Shown: positions 27,181 to 35,469 of the stretch, in pieces | Position numbering within the stretch: position 1 is the stretch's first letter | Layout of the letters: every line of letters begins with the position of its first letter | Assembly (NCBI RefSeq): GCF_000577275.2 | Contig: NZ_HG916852.1 | Span: 313,001-377,000, forward strand | From: Rhizobium favelukesii | Lineage (GTDB): Bacteria; Pseudomonadota; Alphaproteobacteria; Rhizobiales; Rhizobiaceae | Direction: 5' to 3' | Length of the DNA: 64,000 nucleotides | Translations under genes and position numbers: made by a program | The notes under the pieces: model-generated | Told to the model about the DNA's origin: nothing | The model's input: only the letters and a program-made list of their open reading frames with translations | Database searches by the model: none

Positions 27181-29265
27181 TCACGATGCACCTTGTTGGA
27201 TTTGTTGAGCGCCAATCAACCGGGGTTGGCGGCTACCATAGCGACCGCCGACGCCTTTTGCGAGTCTGACGTTGCCTGGAGGCTCATACAGGTAACGATG
27301 GTTGGTAGCGTAGCGGTGGCGCTTGAGAACGCCATCGCGTCCGAGTTGGTGGACGGTTGTGGTGCTGACGCCAAGCTGGCGGGCGACTTCCTCGCCGGTA
27401 AGCATGCCGCTCTCGCGCAACCGTTCGAACCGGGTCTTCAGCCCATAGGCTCGACGAACGAGCATGACCTTCTTCAGCGTAAAAGGCTCACCGCGCCAGT
27501 TACGATGCCCGAGCGTATTGAGACGACTGGCAATCTGCTGGTCGTTGTCGGTCTCCAGCAGTTCGTTGATCAACGCTACGACCGCTTCCGGGGTCTTGCG
27601 GATCACTGCCATGGGCCGGGGACGAGCGACTGCCAGGCTTTGCGTGCGCCCTCCGCGCCAGCGTATGTGCATGTTGATCTGCTCGTCGACCAGCAGCGTC
27701 ACGTCTTCGATGAGGAGACCAAGCATGCGTTTGCGCTCGACAGCGCTTGTATGTTCGTGGTTCCAGATGCGAGGAAAATCGGCGGCCAGCGCCCGAATCC
27801 GTTCCTGCGTAGGGCCATTCAACAATAACTGGTCTGTCTCGTTTTGACGCTCATGTTCGCGCTGAAGCGCATCGAGGTCGCGTAGTTTGCCATTCCAGTC
27901 CGCTTCGAGTGCGTCGACAACCAAGCGGTTGTCGGGATCGACCTTCAGATAGCGGCGACGTGCGAGTTCAGCCTCATACCGGGCGCGCTGTAGCTGCTTG
28001 TCGCGCAGCGAGGCGGCTTGCTCGACACGTTGTGAGATCTCCTGCTGTACCGCCAGCGCGACTTCTATCGCCGTCGGTGCCATTGCTTCAAGCAGCAACG
28101 CGCTGACCGCTTCATCGATCGCAGGTCCTCTTGCCCATTGGCAGGTCTTTCCAGCGTGACGAACGACGGCCTCGTTGCAGACGTAATAGGGACGAAGCTT
28201 GTCCTCGAACTGTTCATAATGGACCCGCATGCGGGCGCCGCATCGACCGCACAAAACTCGACCTTGCAACAAGCCGCTGCCCTGGCGAGGCATACGACCC
28301 CGCAGGCCCGGAGAAAAACCGACTGCATTTTGTTCCAGGCTTGATTGATTACGCTCGAACTCATCCCATGAGATATAGCCTTCGTGGGCCTGAGGGATGA
28401 GCACCTGCCAGTCGGACCTCGGCATCTTCTGCTGTACGGACTTCAGCTTGGCATTGTAGACAGTGCGTGTGCGTCCGTACGCGAAAGCGCCAGCGTATCG
28501 GGGATTGTGCAAAATCTGAAGCAGACGGGAGTGGTCTATCTCGCTCCAAAGGACATCACCCTTGCCGAGACCGCGCCGAATGCGCCGAGGAAACAGGATC
28601 TTCTCGCTACGCAGGCGGCGCACGACCGCACAAGCTGAGCCCGCCTCCCGGAAGGTATCGAACAGCATGCGCACCGTGTCCTGGATCTGGCGATCCGGAT
28701 CGAGCACCACGCGCGTATCAGGCGTGTAAACGAATCCGATCGGCAACGGTAACTCGAGCTCCCCACGACGCGCCTTATTAAGAATGCCACCTTGCAGTCG
28801 AGACTTCAGGATGTGCAGTTCGGCCTCACTCATCGTGCCCTTCAATCCGAGCAACATACGATCGTTGAAGGACGCCGCGTCGTAGACGCCATCTTCATCC
28901 ATGATGAGCGTGCGCGACATGGCGGCCAACTCAAGAAGGCGATGCCAGTCAGCATTGTTGCGAGCCAGGCGAGATACTTCCAGTCCCAGCACGATCCCTG
29001 CGTGCCCCATCGCGACCTCGCTCACCAAGCGCTGAAATCCGTCGCGGTCCTGCGACTGTGCACCGGAAAGGCCGAGGTCGTTGTCGATGACGTGGACGCG
29101 CTCAATCGGCCAACCCAGCGCCACCGCCCTGTCCCGCAATGCATATTGTCGCTTCGTGCTCTCGGTGTTCTCGAACACCTGACGAAGGGAGGACTGGCGG
29201 ACGTAGAGAAATGCATCGCGCCGCAGGTGATCGGCACTAATCTTCATGGCGTTATCAGTAGACAT
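27181..29265 (-). CDS. Large serine recombinase
   Basis: This 694-aa site-specific recombinase has an N-terminal resolvase domain with YVRQSSLRQV (catalytic Ser at 25), GLEVSRLARN and the DRMLLGLKGTMSEAELH helix. The Recombinase domain follows (FDTFREAGSACAVVRRL, then ILHNPRYAGAFAYG). A zinc ribbon with CGRCG and a later YYVC lies at about 340-385, then a coiled coil rich in Arg and Glu. A C-terminal HTH (LTGEEVARQLGVSTTTVHQL) ends it. It should move the cassette by attL/attR-type strand exchange. Its ATG overlaps the 89-aa gene by 11 bases. Confidence 0.93.
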   Translation of the reverse strand: MSTDNAMKISADHLRRDAFLYVRQSSLRQVFENTESTKRQYALRDRAVALGWPIERVHVIDNDLGLSGAQSQDRDGFQRLVSEVAMGHAGIVLGLEVSRLARNNADWHRLLELAAMSRTLIMDEDGVYDAASFNDRMLLGLKGTMSEAELHILKSRLQGGILNKARRGELELPLPIGFVYTPDTRVVLDPDRQIQDTVRMLFDTFREAGSACAVVRRLRSEKILFPRRIRRGLGKGDVLWSEIDHSRLLQILHNPRYAGAFAYGRTRTVYNAKLKSVQQKMPRSDWQVLIPQAHEGYISWDEFERNQSSLEQNAVGFSPGLRGRMPRQGSGLLQGRVLCGRCGARMRVHYEQFEDKLRPYYVCNEAVVRHAGKTCQWARGPAIDEAVSALLLEAMAPTAIEVALAVQQEISQRVEQAASLRDKQLQRARYEAELARRRYLKVDPDNRLVVDALEADWNGKLRDLDALQREHERQNETDQLLLNGPTQERIRALAADFPRIWNHEHTSAVERKRMLGLLIEDVTLLVDEQINMHIRWRGGRTQSLAVARPRPMAVIRKTPEAVVALINELLETDNDQQIASRLNTLGHRNWRGEPFTLKKVMLVRRAYGLKTRFERLRESGMLTGEEVARQLGVSTTTVHQLGRDGVLKRHRYATNHRYLYEPPGNVRLAKGVGGRYGSRQPRLIGAQQIQQGAS

Positions 29266-29524
29266 GGCTTCCTCCTGTCTCTGCTGCCAGCACCATATTG
29301 GCGAGCATGTGCACGAGCTGGCGATCGTGCGCGACCACTGAAGTTGTCGTGGACCGAGGCGCCGACTGCTGTCGCGCTATCGTGGACTGCTCTGGCGTGA
29401 TCAGCACGGCCAGGCCGCGCCATAGTCCGTGAAAGACGATGGCGCCCATCCGCCTTGCGCAAGCCGTGCCGCAAACAACATCGGCGCGGAGCGCTTCGTA
29501 AATCTCCTTGCCGTTCGCCGGCAT
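29255..29524 (-). CDS. Hypothetical 89-aa protein of the recombinase cassette
   Basis: The frame from ATG at 29524 ends inside the start of the recombinase gene (11-bp overlap), which implies coupled translation. It has no recognised domain. Seen are an N-terminal KEIYEALRADVVCGTACARRMG helix-like part, a short hydrophobic GLAVLITPE, and a C-terminal helix HDRQLVHMLANMVLAAE. Alternatively it is the C-terminal part of the HTH protein: the same frame continues upstream into the nine-A run, and losing one A would fuse the two. Confidence 0.6.
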   Translation of the reverse strand: MPANGKEIYEALRADVVCGTACARRMGAIVFHGLWRGLAVLITPEQSTIARQQSAPRSTTTSVVAHDRQLVHMLANMVLAAETGGSHVY

Positions 29525-29546
29525 GGTGATTGCGTGCGTCCGCCCG

Positions 29547-29996
29547 TCATCGTTTTTTTTTACGCGCCACCGCGCGTTCGATACTGCGAGGATGGACGCT
29601 GATGCCCAGTCTCGAATGCACCAGTTCCGCCAGCGAACGGGCCTGCAGTTGGCCGTTCGCATCGAGATGCTCCTCGACGAGACGCATGACCTCGCCAGTA
29701 AGCTTGTGGGCTGACTTCGGCCCGCGGGTGCGCGGCAAGAGGCCGGCAATGCCATCGCGCTCGAACGCGGCCTCCGCTTGATAATAGGTCTGCCGGGACA
29801 GCCCGAAAAGCGCGGCCGCATCGGCTTTGTTAGTGCCGTCTTGGCGGGCGTGACGAAGCATCTCGTACTTCACTTGCACGAGATCGAGCGGATCAAAGAA
29901 ACCTGCTTCCCGGAACCAGGACGCGTGGACGCCCTCGGGTCTGGGGTTGAGAGCGCCCATCTGGCGCAGGCGATCGGGCTTGCTTTCTTTGGTCAT
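29547..29996 (-). CDS. Helix-turn-helix protein of the recombinase cassette
   Basis: ATG at 29996 has a perfect AGGAGG ribosome site, better than the ATG at 30011. The 149-aa product has an HTH of the type seen in IS630/Tc1-related and cassette regulators (KADAAALFGLSRQTYYQAEAAFERDGIAGLLP), then a winged part GEVMRLVEEHLDANG and SVHPRSIERAVARKKKR. It stops right after nine As. It may act as a recombinase accessory or repressor; repeated motifs lie over its promoter. Confidence 0.82.
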   Translation of the reverse strand: MTKESKPDRLRQMGALNPRPEGVHASWFREAGFFDPLDLVQVKYEMLRHARQDGTNKADAAALFGLSRQTYYQAEAAFERDGIAGLLPRTRGPKSAHKLTGEVMRLVEEHLDANGQLQARSLAELVHSRLGISVHPRSIERAVARKKKR

Positions 29997-30011
29997 AGGC
30001 GCCTCCTGCAT

Positions 30012-30172
30012 GTAACGTAAAATATGCCGCTGCCGACTTTAGTGTCAATTGAATTATATCGAGCTATTAGCCAAAGCGCTTGCATTATAATGATACTTCA
30101 CATAAGGAAGCCGTCGCAAACATCGTAGTCGCGGCATAATTACCTTGACATTTGCGGCGTAATTTACTTGAC
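30012..30172. promoter_or_regulatory. Cassette promoter with three 19-bp motif copies
   Basis: On the minus strand TTGACA (30043-30048) stands 17-18 bp from ATATTT/TATTTT (30019-30025), a good promoter for the HTH-recombinase operon. Two direct 19-bp copies lie at 30131-30149 and 30154-30172 (GCGGCATAATTACCTTGAC, GCGGCGTAATTTACTTGAC). A third, inverted and 15/19 matched, lies at 30012-30030 over the -10 region. They may be sites for the HTH protein or the recombinase. Confidence 0.65.
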
Positions 30173-30178
30173 GCATCT

Positions 30179-30442
30179 TCAATCTCCATGGTGGTCCTTG
30201 ATGTGAGCAATCAATGACGCCAGCGCCGACAGATCGTCTGGGCGCGAGAAGGACCGACCTGCGGCTATCTGGCGGAATGCGTCGATCTCATCGACATCCG
30301 TCCACGAGGCCGGCAGCGAACGCAGTCGTCCTTGAACGTCATAGAACATGACGCGGTCTTCGCCCCAATTCTGCTTGCGCGTCGCCAGAACGAAACGCTG
30401 GCCACGCCAGGGATGAAAGGGGTGCGTTACTTCAAACTCTAT
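30179..30442 (-). pseudogene. DUF5372-like protein, no usable start codon
   Basis: The minus frame ending at 30179 reads EFEVTHPFHPWRGQRFVLATR, then NWGEDRVMFYD, RLRSLPASWTDVDE and AAGRSFSRPDDLSALASLI, the full pattern of DUF5372 proteins that accompany serine recombinases. No ATG, GTG or TTG precedes the conserved part. The codon where a start would be expected is ATA at 30442, and the frame runs out of the cassette into istA. It is either start-mutated or uses a non-standard start. Function is unknown. Confidence 0.6.
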
Positions 30443-30490
30443 GCGCGCTTGGCTAGTTGCACGAGCTGCAGTCCTGGACTTGAAAGAAGG

Positions 30491-31269
30491 CGAAGGTCGA
30501 AGCCGCGGTTCGCATTGTCGAGCGCTGGCTGCTGGGTCGACTACGCCACCGCGTCTTTTACAGCCTTGCCGACGTGAATGCGGCGATTGCTGAATTGCTC
30601 GCTGATCTCAACGACAGGCGCGTCCTGCGTCGCGTCGGGCGCACGCGACGGCAATTGTTCGAAGAGCTGGATTATCCCGCCCTGCGTCCGCTGCCTGTGG
30701 AACGATACGTCTTTGCGGAATGGAAGATACGCAGGGCCGGTCTCGATTATCATGTCGATATCGACAAGCACTATTACTCGGTGCCCTACCGCTTTGCGCG
30801 TGAGCAGGTCGAGGCCCGCATCACCGCCAATACCATCGAGATCTTCCACAAAGGTGAGCGGATTGCCGCCCACAGGCGTTCGAGTGGCAATGGCAAGCAC
30901 ACGACAACGCCCGAGCACATGCCGTCATCGCATCGCCGCTTTGCCGACTGGACGATCGAACGTATCAGCCGCGAAGCCTCCGCGATCGGCTCAGACGTTG
31001 CATTGCTCTGCGAGCGTATTCTTGCCGATCGACCGCATCCCGAACAGGGCTACAGAGCCTGTCTGGGCATTATCCGCCTCGTCAAAGCGTTTGAGCGCGA
31101 GAGGGTCAATGCAGCCTGCGGCCGGGCATTGGAAATCGGCGCTCGAACCTATGGCTCGGTGCGTTCCATTCTCGACAATCACCTTGACCGACCGTCGGCG
31201 TCATCAGGCGCATCATCACCCGAGCCGATCAACCACTCCAACATCCGCGGTCCCCGCTATTACCACTGA
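30491..31269 (+). pseudogene. istA: istA, 3' fragment (IS21 transposase)
   Basis: This holds the last 260 or so codons of IstA, resuming exactly at [16 protein letters not shown], which contains the catalytic Glu of the DDE core. It continues through [16 protein letters not shown] (C-terminal beta-barrel) to the stop. It has no start of its own. Joining 27172 to 30491 restores one uninterrupted frame of normal IstA length (about 516 aa), which shows that the cassette is the only lesion. Confidence 0.9.
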
Positions 31270-31280
31270 GGAGACGACAT

Positions 31281-32018
31281 ATGCTTGCACATCCTACCCT
31301 TGATAAATTGAATGCCATGGGCCTGACTGGCATGGCCAAGGCGTTCAACGAACTGCTGACCAACGGTGAGAGCGAACAACTCTCCCATGCCGAATGGCTC
31401 GGGCTACTGCTGGAGCGAGAATGGAGTTCGCGCCACGATCGCAAGCTTGCCGCCCGGCTGCGGTTTGCCAAGCTTCGCCATCATGCTGTGCCTGAGGATG
31501 TCGATTACCGCAGCGACCGCGGTCTCGATCGTGCGCTGTTCATGAAGCTGATCGGCGGCGACTGGATTGATGCCCACGACAACCTCGCGATTTGCGGGCC
31601 ATCTGGCGTTGGCAAAAGCTGGTTAGCCTGTGCACTCGGGCACAAGGCCTGCCGCGACGATCGCTCAGTTCTTTATCAACGCGTGCCACGCTTGTTTGCC
31701 AATCTCGCTCTTGCCCACGGCGACGGCCGCTATGCAAGGCTGCAGCGAACCCTCGGCCACGTCCAGCTCTTGATCCTTGATGACTGGGGTCTGGAACCGC
31801 TCAATGAGCAGGCACGCCACGACCTCCTGGAGATCCTCGAAGATCGCTACGGACGCCGCTCGACGATTATCACCAGCCAGCTTCCGGTATCAGCCTGGCA
31901 CGAGATCATCGGCAACCCAACCTACGCCGATGCCATCCTCGATCGCCTCGTTCACAACGCCCACCGCATCGACCTATCCGGCGAAAGCTTGCGGCGAAAT
32001 CAGCGCCGGAAATCTTGA
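31281..32018 (+). CDS. istB: IS21 helper ATPase IstB
   Basis: This 245-aa AAA+ protein, related to DnaC, supports IstA by capturing target DNA. Walker A is GPSGVGKS (106-113), Walker B LLILDDWG (163-170), and sensor I lies in STIITSQLP. It starts 11 bp after the istA stop, as usual. The gene is intact although its partner is broken, so it could still serve a related IS21 copy elsewhere. Confidence 0.95.
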   Translation: MLAHPTLDKLNAMGLTGMAKAFNELLTNGESEQLSHAEWLGLLLEREWSSRHDRKLAARLRFAKLRHHAVPEDVDYRSDRGLDRALFMKLIGGDWIDAHDNLAICGPSGVGKSWLACALGHKACRDDRSVLYQRVPRLFANLALAHGDGRYARLQRTLGHVQLLILDDWGLEPLNEQARHDLLEILEDRYGRRSTIITSQLPVSAWHEIIGNPTYADAILDRLVHNAHRIDLSGESLRRNQRRKS

Positions 32019-32069
32019 CTCGTTACACGAATGAACTGACAACAATCACAGCCAGCAGGACCCCAGCCT

Positions 32070-32144
32070 CAAGGGGGCGAGATCATCCCGGAATCCGGGG
32101 GCGCAATCATCTCGGAACAAGGGGCGGCTTCATCGGAATCGGCA
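32070..32144. repeat. IS21 right terminal repeats
   Basis: Read inward from 32144, units GATTCCGATGAAGCCGCCCC, TGTTCCGAGATGATTGCGCCCCC and GATTCCGGGATGATCTCGCCCCC repeat the left-end pattern. Confidence 0.75.
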
Positions 32145-32151
32145 CCGATCA
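32145..32151. repeat. Target-site duplication, right copy
   Basis: CCGATCA, identical to 26222-26228, directly follows the IS21 right end. Confidence 0.85.
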
Positions 32152-32608
32152 AGTCGGAGCCGATTCCGCCGTTCTCCTGTATTTGCCCGCCAGGCTACTA
32201 TCTGGCGGCGCGCGGGACCCCCGCGTTCCCGCAGGATCTGCTCGCCCACGAGGCCATTCAGATGTCGAACGTGGCGGGAAGTGACACGCTCGCTTTGCAG
32301 GGGCCTGGCGATGAGCGCCATACGGTGCCCTTCGGAGGACGTTTTCGGGTCGACCATGGGATCGCCGCGCGCGAGGCCTCGTCGCCGGGCGCGGCATTGC
32401 ACCCGCCCATCGGTGGCTTGTCGACGATCTCTTGGTGGTTAGCCGACTCGAGGTGATCCTGCCGGATTATTCCCTGCCACCCGTCCCGCTGAGCATGCTG
32501 ATTGCCCCCGAGCGCGCGCAAATCGCTCGGGTCCGGCTGCTAGTCGACTTTCCTGCTGAGCAGATTGTCGCTATTCCGGGGATCGAGAAGCCAAAGCCAG
32601 ATCGCTAG
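32152..32608 (+). pseudogene. LysR regulator, C-terminal remnant
   Basis: Right at the IS21 boundary begins a LysR effector domain: GYYLAARGTPAFPQDLLAHE, then RFRVDHGIAAREA. After a one-base frame change near 32372 it continues GRGIAPAHRWLVDDLL, LEVILPDYSLPPVPL and ARVRLLVDFPAEQI. The stop is at 32606-32608. The DNA-binding half is not on the other side of the IS, where the HxlR gene ends instead. The truncation therefore involved more than simple insertion. Confidence 0.82.
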
Positions 32609-32724
32609 CCACCGAACCTCAGTTCCAAGTCGTTGCGTTGCATGCCCGCTCCTCAGTCGCACGTTCGAGGAGGCCCCAATCCGCTAAGCCGCGCGTCGCT
32701 TTCGTCATCGGCCAGGGCAGCCAT

Positions 32725-33627
32725 TTATGTGTGCGCCATCAGCGACGCAATAGCCTCCCGAATCCAGCGTTGGCCGCCGTGTCCGTGACTGCGCTCGTGC
32801 CACACCATTCCCACTGCGAAACCTTCGACGGGAAATGGGCAGTCTATTACCATGAGCTTGTCGGCACGGTCGCGTACGAGACGTTCTGGAACAAGGGCAA
32901 CGAAGTCCGAGTAAGACACGATCTCAGGAACGAACAAGAATGAGGCTGCCGATAACACCGCATTGCGTCTGTGTCCGAGGTCAGCCAAAGCGCTGTCCAC
33001 TGGCGTCACAAAGCCACCGCCGTCCAAGGAAACAATTACCTGGTCCATCTCAGCAAACTCCTCGACCGTGATTCCCTTTCGTAGTCTCGGATGTTTCCGT
33101 CGGCCAATGAGCACATAGCGCTCGTTAAACAGGTGTCGAGTACGAAGACTCGGCGAAGCGGCCTGCGGCGTCATGAGCGCCAGATCCACATCACCCCGCA
33201 CCATCTGCGCGTCCAACTGCGCCACGTCGAGATTGCGCAGCGCGACACGAACTCCGGGTGCCCGCATCCTGAGTTCCACGACGAGCGGCTTGACCACCGC
33301 CGCCTGCAGATAATCTGTACAGGCGATAGAGACGGTTAGCTTGGCTTCAGCCGGGTCGAAGTTCCTATGGGAAACAACCGTGGCTCGAACCTGGTCAAGG
33401 GCCTGGCGCAAAGGCTCGAGCAACTCCATTGCTTTAGCGGTCGGTGTCATTCCTCGCTGTGCAGGTATTAGCAGTGGGTCGTCGAACTCATGCCTGAGGC
33501 GGTTTAGCTGGGCACTGACCGCTGGTTGGCTCAGATTCAGGCGCGCGGCCGCCTTCGTCACGTTCTGCTCCACGAGCAACGTCTCGAGAGTGACCAGCAG
33601 ATTGAGATCCAGGCGCTTGGTATCCAT
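32725..33627 (-). CDS. LysR-family transcriptional regulator
   Basis: This 300-aa LysR protein is of the NodD/LinR-like subgroup: MDTKRLDLNLLVTLETLLVEQNVTKAAARLNLSQPAVSAQLNRL is the HTH region, and KLTVSIACTDYLQAAVV starts the effector domain. It is full length. It is divergent from the NmrA-family gene at 33807 (179-bp gap), which is a likely target. The inducer is unknown. Confidence 0.92.
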   Translation of the reverse strand: MDTKRLDLNLLVTLETLLVEQNVTKAAARLNLSQPAVSAQLNRLRHEFDDPLLIPAQRGMTPTAKAMELLEPLRQALDQVRATVVSHRNFDPAEAKLTVSIACTDYLQAAVVKPLVVELRMRAPGVRVALRNLDVAQLDAQMVRGDVDLALMTPQAASPSLRTRHLFNERYVLIGRRKHPRLRKGITVEEFAEMDQVIVSLDGGGFVTPVDSALADLGHRRNAVLSAASFLFVPEIVSYSDFVALVPERLVRDRADKLMVIDCPFPVEGFAVGMVWHERSHGHGGQRWIREAIASLMAHT

Positions 33628-33806
33628 TGAATGGATAGTAGCTGAACATTCCTATGATTTCAAACATAGCTCGAAACAGGCGAGACTTCCCGGCCTGAGG
33701 TCCGACCTTTCCCGCGGTCGCTGTTCACGAGCACCTGGTGGACAGCGACCGGGCGACTACGGTTCAAGACCTCAAGGTCAGGAATCTCAAGACTAGGAGA
33801 AGTTGC

Positions 33807-34799
33807 ATGATCCAAGCCGATACCTCCACACCTCTGATCACTGTTGTCGGTGCCTCGAGCAAGCAAGGCCGCAGTGTCGCCGAGGCCCTGCTCGACAGTG
33901 GGCGCTACCGGGTGCGTGCCCTGACGCGCCGCCGCGATAGCCAGCCCGCGCAAATCTTGGCGCAGAAGGGCGCCGAGGTCGTGGTGGCACCCCTTGAACT
34001 CGGCATGGAGGCCGAGCTAACCGCGGCCATGAGCGGCTCGTACGGAGCGTTCTTGATGACGCCGCCCATCGTCAAGGTGCCGCCGGAGGAACACGAGCTT
34101 ACCCTCGGCATGGAATTGGCTAACGCGGCGGTGGCCGCTGGCGTCGAACATGTGGTTTTCAGCGGGCTCGAAAATGTCGAAGCGCGTACCGGCGGCACTA
34201 AGTGGGCGCCGCACTTCACCGACAAGGCGAAGGTGGAGGACTACATTCGCAGCTTGCCCGTTCGCAGTTCGTTCGTGTACCTGGCGTTTTACTACACCAA
34301 TTTCCTAGAATACTATGTGCCGCAGCGCGGGGCGGACGGCATAACGTTCCCCATATACTTGCCGCCACATATTCCCATGCCGTTCTGTGATCCGCTCACT
34401 GCCGCCGGACCGGCGGTGCGCGAGATTTTCGATCACCCCACGCAATACGCCGGCAAAACCCTCCCAGTGATCGGCGAATTTCTCTCGGCGCAAGAAATGG
34501 TGGACACTTTTGTGCGGGTCACCGGACAGCGGGCGCACTACGCCTCCGCTTTCTCGCGCGAAGAATTGTTGCACCACTTTCCGAGTTTTGCCGCCGACGA
34601 GCATCTCGTGCGCGAATTGGTGGGCATGGTGGAATACGCCGTCGAGTATGGCTATTACGCCCCCGACCGCGACCTGACGTGGAGTCGGAAAATCGATCCG
34701 CATGCGTTGACTTGGGAGCAGTTCCTGAAACGCAGCAATTGGCAAGGCGACCTGCTGTCCTATGGCGCCACCTCAGAGGCCGACCTTTTGTCGACGTAA
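33807..34799 (+). CDS. NmrA/NAD(P)H-binding family protein
   Basis: From ATG 33807 (AGGAGA upstream) this is a 330-aa atypical SDR. The Rossmann motif is VVGASSKQGRSVAEAL (13-28) with ALTRR after the second strand, suggesting NADPH. FSGLENVEAR and FYYTNFLEYYVPQ are typical of NmrA/HSCARG-like proteins. The SDR catalytic Tyr-Lys pair is not obvious. It may sense redox state or act as a quinone-type reductase. It is paired with the divergent LysR regulator. Confidence 0.88.
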   Translation: MIQADTSTPLITVVGASSKQGRSVAEALLDSGRYRVRALTRRRDSQPAQILAQKGAEVVVAPLELGMEAELTAAMSGSYGAFLMTPPIVKVPPEEHELTLGMELANAAVAAGVEHVVFSGLENVEARTGGTKWAPHFTDKAKVEDYIRSLPVRSSFVYLAFYYTNFLEYYVPQRGADGITFPIYLPPHIPMPFCDPLTAAGPAVREIFDHPTQYAGKTLPVIGEFLSAQEMVDTFVRVTGQRAHYASAFSREELLHHFPSFAADEHLVRELVGMVEYAVEYGYYAPDRDLTWSRKIDPHALTWEQFLKRSNWQGDLLSYGATSEADLLST

Positions 34800-34951
34800 C
34801 AGAGGCGTCAGTCGGAACCGCCTTGCTCCGCTCACCGTCCAACTGGATCGACATGATGTTATTTCCTCGATTACGCCGCGCGGCGGCTCTGTTTCATGGC
34901 TTTTGAAATGGCCGCGTCGGTTTAGCCCAGGCAGCGGGATCGGGCCGGCGG

Positions 34952-35355
34952 TTAGGCCGGGAAACGGTTGCCGAACATAGGCAGACCGCTCTTGGATTCG
35001 GCTTGCGTTGCTTCGTCCTGCAGCACGTCCCAATGCTCGGCGAGTTGACCATCCTCGGACCTGACCACATCGGCCGCGACCCAGGCGGCCGGCCGGCCGT
35101 TGCCCGAGAAACGCCCGTGCACGATGACGAAATCGCTTTCGGCCAGGATCGGGCCGTGCTCGTAGCGGAGCGTGACGGGTGCACTGCGGATAAGGTTGAT
35201 AATCCGTCACGACCCGGCTCGATATGGGCGCTGTGCTGGATGTAGTGATCGGACCAGAACGCTTCGGCCGCTTCGTAGTCGCGCTTGCTGAAGAGCGTAT
35301 CGAATGCTTCCAGCACGAGCACCTTGTTCCGGTCGGGGGTTGTGTCAGTGATCGT
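34952..35355 (-). pseudogene. SnoaL-like polyketide-cyclase-family pseudogene
   Basis: After AGGAGG the frame starts with ACG (35355) where ATG is expected, then ITDTTPDRNKVLVLEAFDTLF and DYEAAEAFWSDHYIQHSAHI, a clear SnoaL-like front. A frameshift near 35195 moves the rest (APVTLRYEHGPILAESDFVIVHGRFSG, EHWDVLQDE, GLPMFGNRFPA) to another frame, ending TAA at 34952. Two lesions (start and frame) make it a pseudogene. It is convergent with the NmrA gene. Confidence 0.82.
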
Positions 35356-35469
35356 ATCCCTCCTTTCTTGGGGTAATGGCCGCTACCACATCGTGTCTTC
35401 CAGCCACGCGCTCATCAGCGCCGGGGCCTTGCGGACGAGGTCGGGTCGTGGTACCAGCCAAGCGCGGCC

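Larger units (their letters stand above)
27173..30486. mobile_element. Serine-recombinase cassette nested in istA
   Basis: A 3.3-kb insert interrupts istA exactly between RPRDK and AKVEAAV. AAGG is present on both sides (27169-27172 and 30487-30490), as either a short target duplication or the shared crossover core. No terminal inverted repeats are visible, which fits a large serine recombinase rather than a DDE enzyme. All four genes are on the minus strand: DUF5372-like, HTH protein, an 89-aa protein and the recombinase, whose stop is within about 10 bp of the left boundary. Confidence 0.85.
26229..32144. mobile_element. IS21-family insertion sequence, interrupted by a second element
   Basis: The element runs from TGCAGATTCCGA at the left to the complement of TGCCGATTCCGA at the right. 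It carries istA and istB in the usual order and is bounded by a perfect 7-bp duplication CCGATCA. It measures 5.9 kb, of which about 3.3 kb is a foreign cassette inside istA. Without it the IS would be about 2.6 kb, a normal IS21 size. Because istA is split, the copy should not move on its own, although IstB looks intact. Confidence 0.9.

Noticed and set aside
27173..27828. Extension of istA into the recombinase cassette (475-codon frame)
   Set aside because: The codons after the junction are antisense to the recombinase gene and have no IstA similarity.
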